The position numbers were made by a program, and so were the translations under genes. A stretch of DNA of 64,000 nt. Source: Planctomycetota bacterium (GTDB taxonomy: Bacteria > Planctomycetota > UBA1135 > GCA-002686595). The notes under the pieces are model-generated. The model was given only the letters and a program-made list of their open reading frames with translations, had not been told where the DNA came from and did no database searches. Location: NCBI GenBank assembly GCA_016795325.1, contig JAEUHY010000029.1, forward strand, positions 1 through 64,000. The letters are read 5' to 3'. This document shows, in pieces, positions 45,111 to 54,281 of this stretch (its first letter is position 1; every line of letters begins with the position of its first letter).

Positions 45111-47729
45111 TCACGGTTCGAGCGCCACGAGTTCGGTCACGGCGACGCCGCTGGGCGTGCGCGTTTCCTCGCGCACCAGGCCCAGCGTGGCCGAGAACCA
45201 GCGGCGCACGTCGCCCTGTTCGTAGATCAGGCAGGTCTCCGTGCGCAGCGCACTTTCGAGCTTGCGGGCCGCGGCCTCGTACTGCGCCAGCGCGGCGGGC
45301 AAGGTCAGCGCTCCCGCGAGCGGCGCCGCGCCGGCCTGCACCTGCGGCCCGTGCGCACGCAGGTCCAGCCAGGGCGCGCGCGCGCCGACCAGTCCCCAGG
45401 TGTCGTCCTTGCGTTCGATGCGCAGCACGCCCTCGCCGAGCGCCGTGCCGCCCTGTTCGTCGAAACGCGCGCGCCGCAGGCGCCACTGGCCGTCGACGAC
45501 GCCGTCGAGCGACTCGCGCCACCACTCCACGCGTCCGTTGGGGTCGACGCTGCGGCGCAGCGCGCGCTGCCCACGGCGCAGCGGAAAGGCCGCGTCGGGC
45601 AGAGCGAGTCGCGCCTGCAGCACGAGCTGCGCGCGCCACGCGTGCGCGGCGGCGGCGACCGGCGCGAACTCGGCGCGGGCGATCTCCGCGGCCGCGTCGT
45701 TGCTCGCGTCGGCGTCGTACCAGCGCTGCGCGTGTGCGAGCAACCGCACATCGTTCGCGAGTTCGGGGACGAGGCTCGCCCCGCCGCCCGCCCCGGCGCT
45801 CGCGATGCGCTCCGACCACGCGCCGAGCTGGCGGAAACTCGCCAGGCGCGCGACGTCGAGTTGGCCGTCGACCACCACGCGGGCGCGCAGCTCCGTCGCG
45901 AACCGCTGGGCCAGCGAAGCGAGCTTCTCGGGCCGTTCGAAACGAGCGACGTGCTCGAACGCCCGCGCGGGGTCCTGAGTTCCAGGCGCAGCCATGATCT
46001 CGCGCCACTCGCGCTGCTCGATTTCGTTGCGCTGGGTCTCGGCGGTCGCCAATCGCGCGCTCAACGTGTCGAGTGCGGCGGAAATGCGCTGAATCCGCGT
46101 GCGCGGCTCGTCACTCGAGAACTCGAGCGGCAGCCAGGTCGCGCTCTCGCGCTCGAACTCCGCGCGCTCGGCAAGCGCCCGCTCGAGCGCACGGCGCGCG
46201 GCGCCGACCAGCGCGACCGCCGCCACGTCGGCCTCACTGCGCTGCTCGAAACCGAGGACCTGCGAGTAGGCCTCGGCCAGCGAGCTCAGGAAGTTCGCGC
46301 GCCCGCCGATCAAGCCCTCGGATTCGAGCAGACGCGCGCGTTGCAGGGCCTCGTCGCCGCGGCCCTGCTCCAACAAGCCGAGCGTCGCGTCGAAGCCGCG
46401 CGCGGCGCGCACGTTCGCGTCCGACGATTCGGCGGCGACGCGCAACTGCGCCTGAGCTTGCGCGAGGCGCTCGCGTTCGTTCGCGAGCAGTGCGCGCGTC
46501 TCGTCGAGCTCGCGCGCCGCGCGCTCGCGCTCGGCGCTGAGCGCGCGCTCCGCGGCCTCGCGTTCGGCGGCGGCGCTGCGTTGGGCGCTGCCAAGCTGCT
46601 CGTCGCGCGCACGCAACTCACCGCGCGCGCCCTCCAGCTCTCCGGCGAGCTTCGCACGCTCCTGCGTGGCGCTCGCCAGTTGTTCGGCCAGCCGCGCGCG
46701 CTCGTTGCCGGCGTCCTTCTCCGCCGCCTGCAACTCGCTTCCGAGCTTCCAGCCGAGCAGCGCGAGCATTCCGCAAGCGGCGAGCGCGGCGATCAGCCCG
46801 TAGCGCACGAGCGGCGGGGTCGAAGCAGTGCGTGCGGGGGCCACGTCGCGCGCGGCGACTTTCGGCGCGGCCAAATCGGCGCCGCGGCGCGTCGCAGGCT
46901 GCGCAGCGAGCTGTTCTGCGACCGCGTGCAGCAGCGACGCAACGCTCGCGCCCGGAGCGCGCGCGCTCGCGGCCAGTTCGAGGGAGCTTTTCGCGGCGGG
47001 CGACGTCGACGCGTCGCCGAGCAAACGTTCGAGCAAGTGGCCGACCGCGTGCAGGTCGAGTTCGGGGCCCTGCGAAGCCGAGTGCGGCGCCACGCCGACG
47101 TCGAGCAGGCGCACATCGATGCCGTGCGGGTTCGCAGCGCTCTTGGGCGCCCGCGCGACGAGCCACACGCTGCTCGCGTCGAGCGCTCCGTGGAGCAGAC
47201 CGGCGGCGTGCACGGCGCCGAGCGCCTCGAGCAATTGGCGCGTGAGCTCCAGCGCCGCGGCCGGATGCAGCGAGCCTTCGCGCGCGAGCCGCGCCTCGAG
47301 CGTCTCGCCCTCGGCGTGCGGCCGCAACACGAAGCCGCGCCCGTCGCCGAGTCGCCCGATTTCGAGGCACTGGGCCACGCGTGCGTGTTCGATCCGTCCG
47401 GTCGCGCGCAGCGCTTCCTCGCGCGCCGCGCGCTGCGCTGCGTCGCCCTCGCGCGATCCGCCGAACAGCTCGAAGCGCACGGATTGGCGTTCGCGAGCCG
47501 CGTCGCGCACGACGAACACCGGGCCGGTGCGGCCGTCGCCCAGGTCGCGCGCCAGTTCGAAGCGCTCGGGCAGGTCCCAGGCGCCGTCGCCGCCGCCCTC
47601 GGACGCCGTCCAGACCATCTCGAACGAGTGCGCACGAACGCTCGACGCGGAGTCGAACTCCGCACCGGACGCGGGCGCGGCGCCGGCGCGGGAAGTCCGG
47701 GCTGCGTGGGGGTCGAAGTCGCTGGACAT
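45111..47729 (-). CDS. Transmembrane pseudokinase with long extracytoplasmic coiled coil
   Basis: An 872-residue protein. Residues about 50-270 have a Ser/Thr-kinase fold (FELARDLGDGRTGPVFVVRD, LTRQLLEALGAVHAAGLLHG, VRLLDVGVAPH). The essential residues are lost: no VAIK lysine (VRFELF), HRD is replaced by HGALDASS and DFG by DVG. One transmembrane helix follows (YGLIAALAACGMLALLGWKL, about 310-330). A heptad-rich coiled coil comes next (about 330-450, Ala/Glu/Arg/Gln-rich), then a helical and beta C-terminal region ending with a DNTWG-type beta domain. It looks like a signalling scaffold rather than an enzyme. Single-gene unit; ATG at 47729. Confidence 0.8.
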   Translation of the reverse strand: MSSDFDPHAARTSRAGAAPASGAEFDSASSVRAHSFEMVWTASEGGGDGAWDLPERFELARDLGDGRTGPVFVVRDAARERQSVRFELFGGSREGDAAQRAAREEALRATGRIEHARVAQCLEIGRLGDGRGFVLRPHAEGETLEARLAREGSLHPAAALELTRQLLEALGAVHAAGLLHGALDASSVWLVARAPKSAANPHGIDVRLLDVGVAPHSASQGPELDLHAVGHLLERLLGDASTSPAAKSSLELAASARAPGASVASLLHAVAEQLAAQPATRRGADLAAPKVAARDVAPARTASTPPLVRYGLIAALAACGMLALLGWKLGSELQAAEKDAGNERARLAEQLASATQERAKLAGELEGARGELRARDEQLGSAQRSAAAEREAAERALSAERERAARELDETRALLANERERLAQAQAQLRVAAESSDANVRAARGFDATLGLLEQGRGDEALQRARLLESEGLIGGRANFLSSLAEAYSQVLGFEQRSEADVAAVALVGAARRALERALAERAEFERESATWLPLEFSSDEPRTRIQRISAALDTLSARLATAETQRNEIEQREWREIMAAPGTQDPARAFEHVARFERPEKLASLAQRFATELRARVVVDGQLDVARLASFRQLGAWSERIASAGAGGGASLVPELANDVRLLAHAQRWYDADASNDAAAEIARAEFAPVAAAAHAWRAQLVLQARLALPDAAFPLRRGQRALRRSVDPNGRVEWWRESLDGVVDGQWRLRRARFDEQGGTALGEGVLRIERKDDTWGLVGARAPWLDLRAHGPQVQAGAAPLAGALTLPAALAQYEAAARKLESALRTETCLIYEQGDVRRWFSATLGLVREETRTPSGVAVTELVALEP

Positions 47730-47891
47730 CGTGATGGTGGTTCGCCCACGGAGGTGCGGGCGACCCGGCTCAGCGCGGATCGGCTCCCCCTCGGACTGAT
47801 CGCCAACTCTAGCAGCCGGCTCGCGAAGTTCCGTGTGCCCCAGCGTGGCGGAGCCGTTCATGGCGCTGGCTGCCCGCCCCTACCTACTTCT

Positions 47892-47978
47892 TCTGCCTCC
47901 CCTTCCTCCGTGGCTCCTGTGCTTCTTCTGCTTGCGAGGACAAAGGGACACAGGAGCCACGGAGAAAGGGGAGACAGA
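47892..47978. repeat. Long intergenic palindrome (REP-like)
   Basis: CTCCGTGGCTCCTGTG (47906-47921) is the exact reverse complement of 47949-47964. Beyond one mismatch the pairing continues through CTCCCCTT/AAGGGGAG and, after another, TCTG/CAGA. The arms are about 30 nt with two mismatches around a 27-nt loop. The motif style (CTCCGTGGCTCCTGTG) resembles the palindromic intergenic repeats seen in many environmental genomes. No open reading frame is present. Confidence 0.85.
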
Positions 47979-48019
47979 CGAGAGACCGACTGCGACAACT
48001 AGAGCGGGCGCTCAGCGGT

Positions 48020-49105
48020 TCAGCGACCGGACGCACCGACGCGCACTTGCGCGAGCAACGCGCGGCACGCCTCGAGGGCCGCGTCGACGCTGATGTCCTC
48101 CATGCGGCCGGCGCCGGGCTCGCCGTGCGCGACCACGCGGCGGCGCGCGTGGAACGGTCCGTACGTGCGCGGATCCTTGGGGCCGAACAGCGCGACGCTC
48201 GGCGTGGAAACCGCGCTGGCGAGGTGCATCGGCCCGGTGTCGCCGCCGACGAACAGCCGCGCGCGCTCGAGCAACGCGGCCAGGTCGAGCACGCTGCCGG
48301 TCGCCGGCGCGAGCCGCGCACAGCCGCCGCTCGCGGCGACGACGCTCTCGGCCAACTCGCGCTCACCCGGTCCCCACGTGACGAGCGAAGCGAGCCCGCA
48401 CTCGCGCTCGAGGCGTTCGGCGAGGGCCCCGAAGCGTTCCGGCGGCCAGCGCTTGAGCGCGCCCTTGCCGCTCGCGCCCGGATGCAGCGCGGCGTAGTCG
48501 CCGACGCGCGCGTCGCCGAGCGCGCGCCCCATGCGCTCGCGCGCGGCCGCGAGGTCCGGCAGGCGAAAGCGCGGCTCGCTCGCGCTCGCGCCCAGGTGCT
48601 CCGCCTGCGCGAGGAACTTGAGCACGCGGTGGAGCTTCTCCGTCGCGCCGGGCGGCGTGACGTGTTCGTTCGAGGCGAGGAAGTTGAGCTCCTTGCAGAA
48701 GCCGCGCGCGAAGCCGATGCGCCGCGGCGCGCCGCAGGCGAGCGCGTGCAACGCGCCCTTGAAGTTGCCCTGCAGGTCGAGCACCGCGTCGTAGCGCTCC
48801 GCGCGAAGTTCGCCGACGAATCGCGCCACCTCGCGCCGCAGCTCGAACCATTGACTCGGACTCGACAGGAGCGTGCGCCAGCGTTTGCGCTCGAGCACGT
48901 GCACGCGGTCGAGCGCGGGGTGCCCGACGATCACGTCGCGGTTGCGCTCCTCGACCGCGTAGCCCAGGTGCGCGGCCGGGAACGCGCGCCGCAAGGCCTC
49001 GAGCGTGGGCAACGTGTTGATCACGTCGCCCAGGGCGCTGAGGCGCACGAGGAGGATGCGCGCGGGCGTGGGACAAATTGCTCTGGCACCGTACAACCGC
49101 TCCAC
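48020..49105 (-). CDS. Family 9 glycosyltransferase, heptosyltransferase I-like
   Basis: A 361-residue GT-B enzyme that should add heptose to the lipopolysaccharide inner core. N-terminal ILLVRLSALGDVINTLPTLE is the GT9 hallmark, and the C-terminal nucleotide-site motif FVGGDTGPMHLASAVSTPSV and ALFGPKDPRTYGPF are intact. Lys/Gly-rich NFKGALHALACG also fits. GTG start at 49105. It lies directly downstream of the intrinsic terminator of the acyl-CoA synthetase gene, so its promoter must fall in the short region that contains that terminator. It implies an LPS-type outer membrane. Confidence 0.9.
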   Translation of the reverse strand: MERLYGARAICPTPARILLVRLSALGDVINTLPTLEALRRAFPAAHLGYAVEERNRDVIVGHPALDRVHVLERKRWRTLLSSPSQWFELRREVARFVGELRAERYDAVLDLQGNFKGALHALACGAPRRIGFARGFCKELNFLASNEHVTPPGATEKLHRVLKFLAQAEHLGASASEPRFRLPDLAAARERMGRALGDARVGDYAALHPGASGKGALKRWPPERFGALAERLERECGLASLVTWGPGERELAESVVAASGGCARLAPATGSVLDLAALLERARLFVGGDTGPMHLASAVSTPSVALFGPKDPRTYGPFHARRRVVAHGEPGAGRMEDISVDAALEACRALLAQVRVGASGR

Positions 49106-49118
49106 GCGCTCTTGCGCG

Positions 49119-49140
49119 AAAAAAAAGCGCGCAGCGCGCG
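49119..49140 (-). terminator. Intrinsic terminator of the acyl-CoA synthetase gene
   Basis: On the minus strand GCGCG-CTG-CGCGC is followed by eight T residues (49126-49119), three nt after the TGA at 49143. This is a compact Rho-independent terminator. Only 14 bp then remain before the heptosyltransferase GTG, an unusually tight arrangement. Confidence 0.8.
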
Positions 49141-49142
49141 GC

Positions 49143-51248
49143 TCAGCTCACCCGCACGCGCATGTCGACGGCGCACACGCCGCCCGCGTACGCGAGCAGC
49201 GGATTGATCTCGAGCTCGGCGATGCGCGGGTGGTCCACAGCGAGCTGCGAGAGACGCTGGATCACGTCGATCAGCGCCGCTTCGTCGATGGCCGCCTGGC
49301 CGCGCACGCCGGCCAGGATCGGCCAGCCGCGGATCTCGCGCAGCAGCTCGTGCGCGCGCACGTCGCTCACCGGGCACAGCGCGAACGACACGTCCTTGAG
49401 CACCTCGACGTAGATCCCGCCCAGGCCGAACATGAGCAGCGGTCCGTAGGCGGGGTCCTGCGTGAAGCCGAGCACGACCTCGCGGCCGCGCTCGAGCATC
49501 TTCTGGATGTTGACGCCCTCGGCGTCGGGGCGCTGCAGCTTGGCGAAGGCCGCGCGCACAGCCGTTTCGTCCGCGAGGTCGAGCAGCACGCCGCCGACGT
49601 CCGACTTGTGCACCACCGAAGGCGCCGAGACCTTCGCGACCACCGGATATCCGACGCGCTCGGCGATTGCGACAGATTCACGCGCACTGCGCGCGAGCCC
49701 GCCGGGCACTGCCGGCAGTCCGTACGCCGCCGCGAGCGCACGTCGCTCGCGCACGCCGAGCCAGCCCGGCTTCAACGCCTTGCGCGCCGCCGCGAGGTCC
49801 ACGTCGTAACGCGCGACCACGCCCTCGGGCCGCGCGAGCCAGCGCCGCCGCTCGTCGAGCGCCGCGAGCGCGCGCACGGCCGACTCGGGATACAGGTACA
49901 CCGGCGTCCAGTCCTGCTCGGCCTGACGCGCGATGTCCGCGAGCACCTCGTCGCGCGACATGAAGCAGCTCACCACCGGCTTCGCGGAGCCGCGCGCGGC
50001 CTCGAACACCGCGCGCGCCACGACCACCGGATCGTGCGTGATCGGCGGCACGAAGATCACCAGCACGCTGTCGACGCCGCGGTCGGCGAGCAACACGCCC
50101 AACGCGCGCCGGTAGTTCTCGGCCGTCGCGCCCGCGACCATGTCGACGGGGTTGGCGATCGAAGCTTCCGGCACGAGCAATCCGCGCAGCGTCGCACGCG
50201 TCGACTCGGACAGCGCTGCGATCTCCAGTCCCCAACTCACGAGCGCGTCGGTGGCGAGGATCGCCGGCCCGCCCGCGTTGGTGAGCACCGCGACGCGCTT
50301 GCCCTTGGGCAGCGGCAGCTTCGAGAGCGCGAGCCCGACGTCGAACAGCTCCTCGACCGAGCCCACGCGCTGCACGCCGCACTCCTTGAGCAACGCGTCC
50401 GCCGCGACGTCGGCGCCGGCCAACGCGCCGGTGTGGCTCGTCGCCGCGCGCGCGCCCGCCGCCGAGCGTCCGGCCTTGACCGTCACGAGCGCCTTGTCGC
50501 GGCTCACGCGCCGCGCGATGGGCACGAAATTGCGCGGATTGCCGAAGGATTCGAGGTACAGCAGCACGCAGCGGATCGACGCGTCGCGTCCCCAGTACGC
50601 GATCAGATCGTTGGCGCTGACGTCGGCGCGGTTGCCCATCGAGACGAACATCGCCACGCCGAGGTTCAGGTGATCGGCCTGCGCCAGGATCGCCTCGCCC
50701 ATCGCGCCGGATTGCGACACGAACGCCACCGGTCCGCTGCGCGGGAACGAGCGCGAGAACGAAGCGTTGAGGCGCACGCCGTCCTGCGCGTTCTGGATGC
50801 CCATGCAGTTGGGGCCGACCAGCCGCATGCCGTGCTTGCGAGCGTGGGCGACGAGCTGCGCCTCGACCGCGGCGCCCTCGGGGCCGGTCTCCTTGAAACC
50901 CGCGGTGATCACGACGACCGCGCCAACGCCCTTGCGCGCGCAGTCGGCGAGCGCGCGCGGCACGAGCGCCTTGGGCACGGTGATCAGCGCGAGATCGACC
51001 GCGTCAGGGATCGCCGAGACCGACTTGTGGCACTTGATCGAGTGCGCGACCTCGGCGTTGGGATTGACGGGGAAGACCTTGCCCTCGAAGCCGCCCGTCA
51101 CGAGGTTGTGGAGCACCTGCCAACCGATCGAACCGGGCCGCCGCGACGCGCCGATCACCGCCACGGCGCGCGGACGGAAGAGGCGCTCGAGATCGTCGTC
51201 GGCGCGCCGTGGCGCGGGCCGCGTGTTGCGCTGCTTGGACTTGTTCAT
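49143..51248 (-). CDS. ADP-forming acyl-CoA synthetase (acetate-CoA ligase-like), alpha-beta fusion
   Basis: A 701-residue NDP-forming acyl-CoA synthetase interconverting acyl-CoA + ADP + Pi and acid + CoA + ATP. Order: CoA-binding domain (FRPRAVAVIGASRRPGSIGW), succinyl-CoA-ligase-like domains with the phospho-His region (AATSHTGALAGADVAADALL), then the ATP-grasp domain (GYPVVAKVSAPSVVHKSDVG, LLMFGLGGIYVEVLKDVSFA, ELEINPLLAYAGGVCAVD). The full-length alpha-beta fusion is intact. Used in acetate or branched-acid fermentation and in Pat-like acetyltransferases; here no GNAT domain is present. Single-gene unit with its own terminator. Confidence 0.93.
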   Translation of the reverse strand: MNKSKQRNTRPAPRRADDDLERLFRPRAVAVIGASRRPGSIGWQVLHNLVTGGFEGKVFPVNPNAEVAHSIKCHKSVSAIPDAVDLALITVPKALVPRALADCARKGVGAVVVITAGFKETGPEGAAVEAQLVAHARKHGMRLVGPNCMGIQNAQDGVRLNASFSRSFPRSGPVAFVSQSGAMGEAILAQADHLNLGVAMFVSMGNRADVSANDLIAYWGRDASIRCVLLYLESFGNPRNFVPIARRVSRDKALVTVKAGRSAAGARAATSHTGALAGADVAADALLKECGVQRVGSVEELFDVGLALSKLPLPKGKRVAVLTNAGGPAILATDALVSWGLEIAALSESTRATLRGLLVPEASIANPVDMVAGATAENYRRALGVLLADRGVDSVLVIFVPPITHDPVVVARAVFEAARGSAKPVVSCFMSRDEVLADIARQAEQDWTPVYLYPESAVRALAALDERRRWLARPEGVVARYDVDLAAARKALKPGWLGVRERRALAAAYGLPAVPGGLARSARESVAIAERVGYPVVAKVSAPSVVHKSDVGGVLLDLADETAVRAAFAKLQRPDAEGVNIQKMLERGREVVLGFTQDPAYGPLLMFGLGGIYVEVLKDVSFALCPVSDVRAHELLREIRGWPILAGVRGQAAIDEAALIDVIQRLSQLAVDHPRIAELEINPLLAYAGGVCAVDMRVRVS

Positions 51249-51323
51249 CGGCGCAGTATCCACGCCGCACCGGCCACGAAACACTGCGCCGATCGGCGTA
51301 GCCGCGCCGCGCTCGGCTCGCGC

Positions 51324-53309
51324 TCAGAAGCCCAGTTCGAGGCGCACGAACAGCGCCGCGACGGACTCGTTGGTGGCGCCGAAGAGGTTGGTCCCGAACT
51401 CGCGCTCGCCGTCGTGGAACAGGTTCTGGGCGCCGAACGAAAGTCGCCCGCCCTGCGCGAGGCGGCGCTGCAAGGAGAGGTCGAGGCGCCAGTAGGCCGG
51501 CACGTCGCCGTTGTCGAGCGCTTCGACGCGCCAGACGAGCAGGTCCGCGCCCCACAGCGCGTTGAGATCGTGCCGCACGCCCAGGCGCAGGTTCGAGCTC
51601 GGCGTGTTGCCTTCCTCGGACTCGTCGACCGGACTCGCCCCGCCCTGCGCGCGCAGCTCAAGCTCCTGCGCTGTCCAGGCCAGTTCGAGCCGCGTGTCGT
51701 CGCGCGCGAGCCACTCGAGCGCCAGCTCGAAGCCGTACGAATCGGCCTGTGCAACGTTGCGCGCGTTGAACGGCACGATGAAGTCCGCGCCCGAAGCGAA
51801 CGGCGCGCCGGCCTGGAACTGGATCAGGTCCGAGTAGTGCTTGAAGTACGCCGTCGCATCCACGGTCACGCGCTCGCTGGGGCGCGCGCGGTAGCCCAGT
51901 TCGACGGCGTCGACCGTCTCGGGGTCGACGTCGCGCGAGCCGAAGTAGGTGGCGAACTGATCGGGCGGCCCCGGGATCGCGGCGACCACGAGCGCGATGT
52001 CCTGCTCCACTTGGCTGGGCGTGCGCACGGAGTGCGACAACGCCGCCCAGAACGTGTTGTGCTCGTCCGGCGTGTAGCGCAGGCGCACGCTCGGCTGCGC
52101 GTAGGCCCCGACCACGTCCTCCTGCTCGACGCGTGCGCCCAGGATCAACATCCAACGCTCCGGCGCGAGCTCGATCTCGTCCTGCGCGAACACGCTGGCC
52201 CGCGAGATCGTGCGCTCGGTGCTGGCGAGCGTGAACACGAAGCCGTTGCGCACGTCGGCGCTGGTCGAGCGCACCGAAGCGCCGACCGTCAGATCGTGGA
52301 CGCCCAGGCGCCAGCGCCGTTGGGCTTCCACGAACACGTTGCTGCGCTGCTCGAGCGAGACATCGAACTCGCGCTCGGAGTAGTCGACGTAACCGCCGAG
52401 CATGAACTCGCCGCCGTCTTCGAAGGCGCGCGTCCAGCGCGACTGCAGGCTCGCGCCCGAGGCGTTCGAGCGCGAACGCCCGGCGGAAACGTACAGCGGC
52501 GGCGGAGCGGCCAGCGTCTGCCCCGAGTCGATCAGCCCCTGGTACGCGTGGCCGAGCACGAGCAGTTCGTCGCGCTCCGTCAGCTTGCGATCGACGCGGA
52601 AACCGGCGTGCCCCATGTTCCAGTCGTCGAGCCCTTCCGCGCCGCCCTGGACCTGCGTCGGGCCGCGATCGGCCCACTGGCCCCACGCGCGCCAGCCCCC
52701 GCGCTCATCCGCGACGCCGTAGCGCACGCGACCCAGCGCGCGGTCGAAGTCGCCGGCGCGCAGCTCGAGCGCACCGCCCGCCGTCTGCGCGCTCGACTTG
52801 GTGATGATGTTGATCACGCCGTTGACCGCGTTCGCGCCCCACAGCGGACCGCCGGGGCCGCGCACGACTTCGATGCGCTCGATGTCGGCGAGCGGGACAT
52901 CGAGCGCATCCCACCACGTGCCGGAGAACAGCGGCGTGTACACGCTGCGGCCGTCGAGCAGCACCAGCAGCTTGTTGGCGAATTGATCGTTGAAGCCACG
53001 GATCGACACCGCCCAGCGGCTCGAGTCGATGCGCGCGACGTGCACGCCCGGCGCCAGGCGCAGGACCTCCGGGATCGAGGAGGCGCCCGAGCGCGCGATG
53101 TCGTCGGCGCCGATCACGTACACCGCGGCGGCCGTGCGCGAGAGCGGCTGCGCGTGGCGCGCCGCGCTGGTCACGACGACGTCGAGTTGCATCAACTGCT
53201 CGAGCGACAGCTCCGCGAGTTCCTCGCCGTCGCCGGCCTGGGCGAGCAGCGCGCCGTGCGAAAGCAGCAGCGCCATGGACGCGGCGGGAATGGGGAGCGT
53301 CGAGTTCAT
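51324..53309 (-). CDS. TonB-dependent outer-membrane receptor
   Basis: A 661-residue outer-membrane receptor. Signal peptide (PIPAASMALLLSHGALLAQA), then a plug with SLEQLMQLDVVVTSAARHAQ as TonB-box-like region, VYVIGADDIARSGASSIPEV, SIRGFNDQFANKLLVLLDGR and ERIEVVRGPGGPLWGANAVN. A barrel of about 22 strands follows and ends in a terminal Phe (RLELGF), as needed for BAM insertion. The plug type is close to siderophore/vitamin receptors, but the ligand cannot be told. No exbB, exbD or tonB gene is near. Expression may be controlled by the hairpin that abuts the ATG. Confidence 0.93.
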   Translation of the reverse strand: MNSTLPIPAASMALLLSHGALLAQAGDGEELAELSLEQLMQLDVVVTSAARHAQPLSRTAAAVYVIGADDIARSGASSIPEVLRLAPGVHVARIDSSRWAVSIRGFNDQFANKLLVLLDGRSVYTPLFSGTWWDALDVPLADIERIEVVRGPGGPLWGANAVNGVINIITKSSAQTAGGALELRAGDFDRALGRVRYGVADERGGWRAWGQWADRGPTQVQGGAEGLDDWNMGHAGFRVDRKLTERDELLVLGHAYQGLIDSGQTLAAPPPLYVSAGRSRSNASGASLQSRWTRAFEDGGEFMLGGYVDYSEREFDVSLEQRSNVFVEAQRRWRLGVHDLTVGASVRSTSADVRNGFVFTLASTERTISRASVFAQDEIELAPERWMLILGARVEQEDVVGAYAQPSVRLRYTPDEHNTFWAALSHSVRTPSQVEQDIALVVAAIPGPPDQFATYFGSRDVDPETVDAVELGYRARPSERVTVDATAYFKHYSDLIQFQAGAPFASGADFIVPFNARNVAQADSYGFELALEWLARDDTRLELAWTAQELELRAQGGASPVDESEEGNTPSSNLRLGVRHDLNALWGADLLVWRVEALDNGDVPAYWRLDLSLQRRLAQGGRLSFGAQNLFHDGEREFGTNLFGATNESVAALFVRLELGF

Positions 53310-53310
53310 C

Positions 53311-53349
53311 GCGCCGACGGCGGAGCACGGGGAACTCGCCCGTCGGCGC
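53311..53349 (-). promoter_or_regulatory. 10-bp hairpin directly before the TonB receptor start codon
   Basis: GCGCCGACGG (53311-53320) and CCGTCGGCGC (53340-53349) pair perfectly around a 19-nt loop. On the minus strand the hairpin ends one nt before the ATG (53309), where the ribosome site should be, and no exposed Shine-Dalgarno is seen. It would therefore impede initiation unless opened. I find no cobalamin-riboswitch signature in the 200 nt upstream. Confidence 0.5.
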
Positions 53350-53558
53350 AGGTGTGTCGGCGACGCCGATCGCCAACCTTGAAACCTCGGGCGGCGCGCA
53401 CGCGCCGAACCCGCCCCCTGACCCGCAGGACGGCCGTACTCGCGCCGCAGGCCTGGAACATCGCAGGGATGGATCCGAAATCGTCCGCCGTGCGAATAGG
53501 CTGCTCGCCTGTCCTTCAGGCCGCGACCCTCCCCCAGCACCCCACTCCCCGCCCAGCC

Positions 53559-54257
53559 ATGTCGATCCGCATCAAGGTCAGCTCCGCGCTCCTCCTCGCC
53601 CTGTGCTCGTGCAGCGGCTCGCCCTCCAGCTCGGAGGTCGCCGCCACCGACGCGCGGCCCGCCGACGCGAGCGCCGCGAGCGCCTCCGCGCAGACCACCC
53701 CCGCCGCCAGCACGCAGCCGGCGGCCACCGCAAATTCCACCGCGAACGCCAACCCCAGCACCCAGGTCCCCGTGAACACCGCCAACAACATCTACGCCCT
53801 GCGCACCGAAACCCTCGACGGCAAGCCCGCGGACCTCGCCAGCTACGCCGGCAAGGTCACGCTGATCGTCAACGTCGCCAGCGAGTGCGGCTACACGCCG
53901 CAGTACGCCGGACTGCAGAAGCTCCACGCCGAATTCGCAGGCAGCGGCTTCGCCGTGTTGGGCTTCCCCAGCAACGAGTTCGGCGGCCAGGAGCCCGGCG
54001 GACCGGAGCAGATCGCACAGTTCTGCTCCTCGAAGTACGGCGTGCAGTTCCCGATGTTCTCGAAGATCGAGACCAAGGCCGGCGCGAAGCAGAGCCCGGT
54101 CTACGCGGCGCTCAATGCAGCGACCGGCAAGCTGCCCAACTGGAACTTCTGCAAGTACCTGGTCGGCAAGGACGGCCAGCCGATCGCGTTCTACCCCTCG
54201 AAGGTCGCGCCCGACTCGCCCGAGTTGCGCGCAGCGATCGAGAGCGCGCTGAAGTAG
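53559..54257 (+). CDS. Glutathione-peroxidase-family lipoprotein
   Basis: A 232-residue peroxidase. It begins with a lipoprotein-type signal (KVSSALLLALCSCSGS) and a Ser/Ala/Thr/Asn-rich linker of about 50 residues. The thioredoxin-fold domain follows with VASECGYTPQYAGLQ (catalytic Cys in place of Sec), FPSNEFGGQEPG (Gln) and WNFCKYLVG (Trp). A Cys-type GPx probably uses thioredoxin rather than glutathione. The anchor and linker place it in the periplasm at a membrane, suiting removal of lipid peroxides. Starts 250 bp from the divergent TonB receptor gene. Confidence 0.92.
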   Translation: MSIRIKVSSALLLALCSCSGSPSSSEVAATDARPADASAASASAQTTPAASTQPAATANSTANANPSTQVPVNTANNIYALRTETLDGKPADLASYAGKVTLIVNVASECGYTPQYAGLQKLHAEFAGSGFAVLGFPSNEFGGQEPGGPEQIAQFCSSKYGVQFPMFSKIETKAGAKQSPVYAALNAATGKLPNWNFCKYLVGKDGQPIAFYPSKVAPDSPELRAAIESALK

Positions 54258-54281
54258 GCTGCGGGCGCGACCCAAGCGCCC

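Noticed and set aside
49005..53300. Very long plus-strand open frame antisense to the acyl-CoA synthetase and TonB receptor genes
   Set aside because: It is Arg/His/Val-rich shadow sequence produced by high GC at third positions of the real minus-strand genes; no domain or signal is visible.
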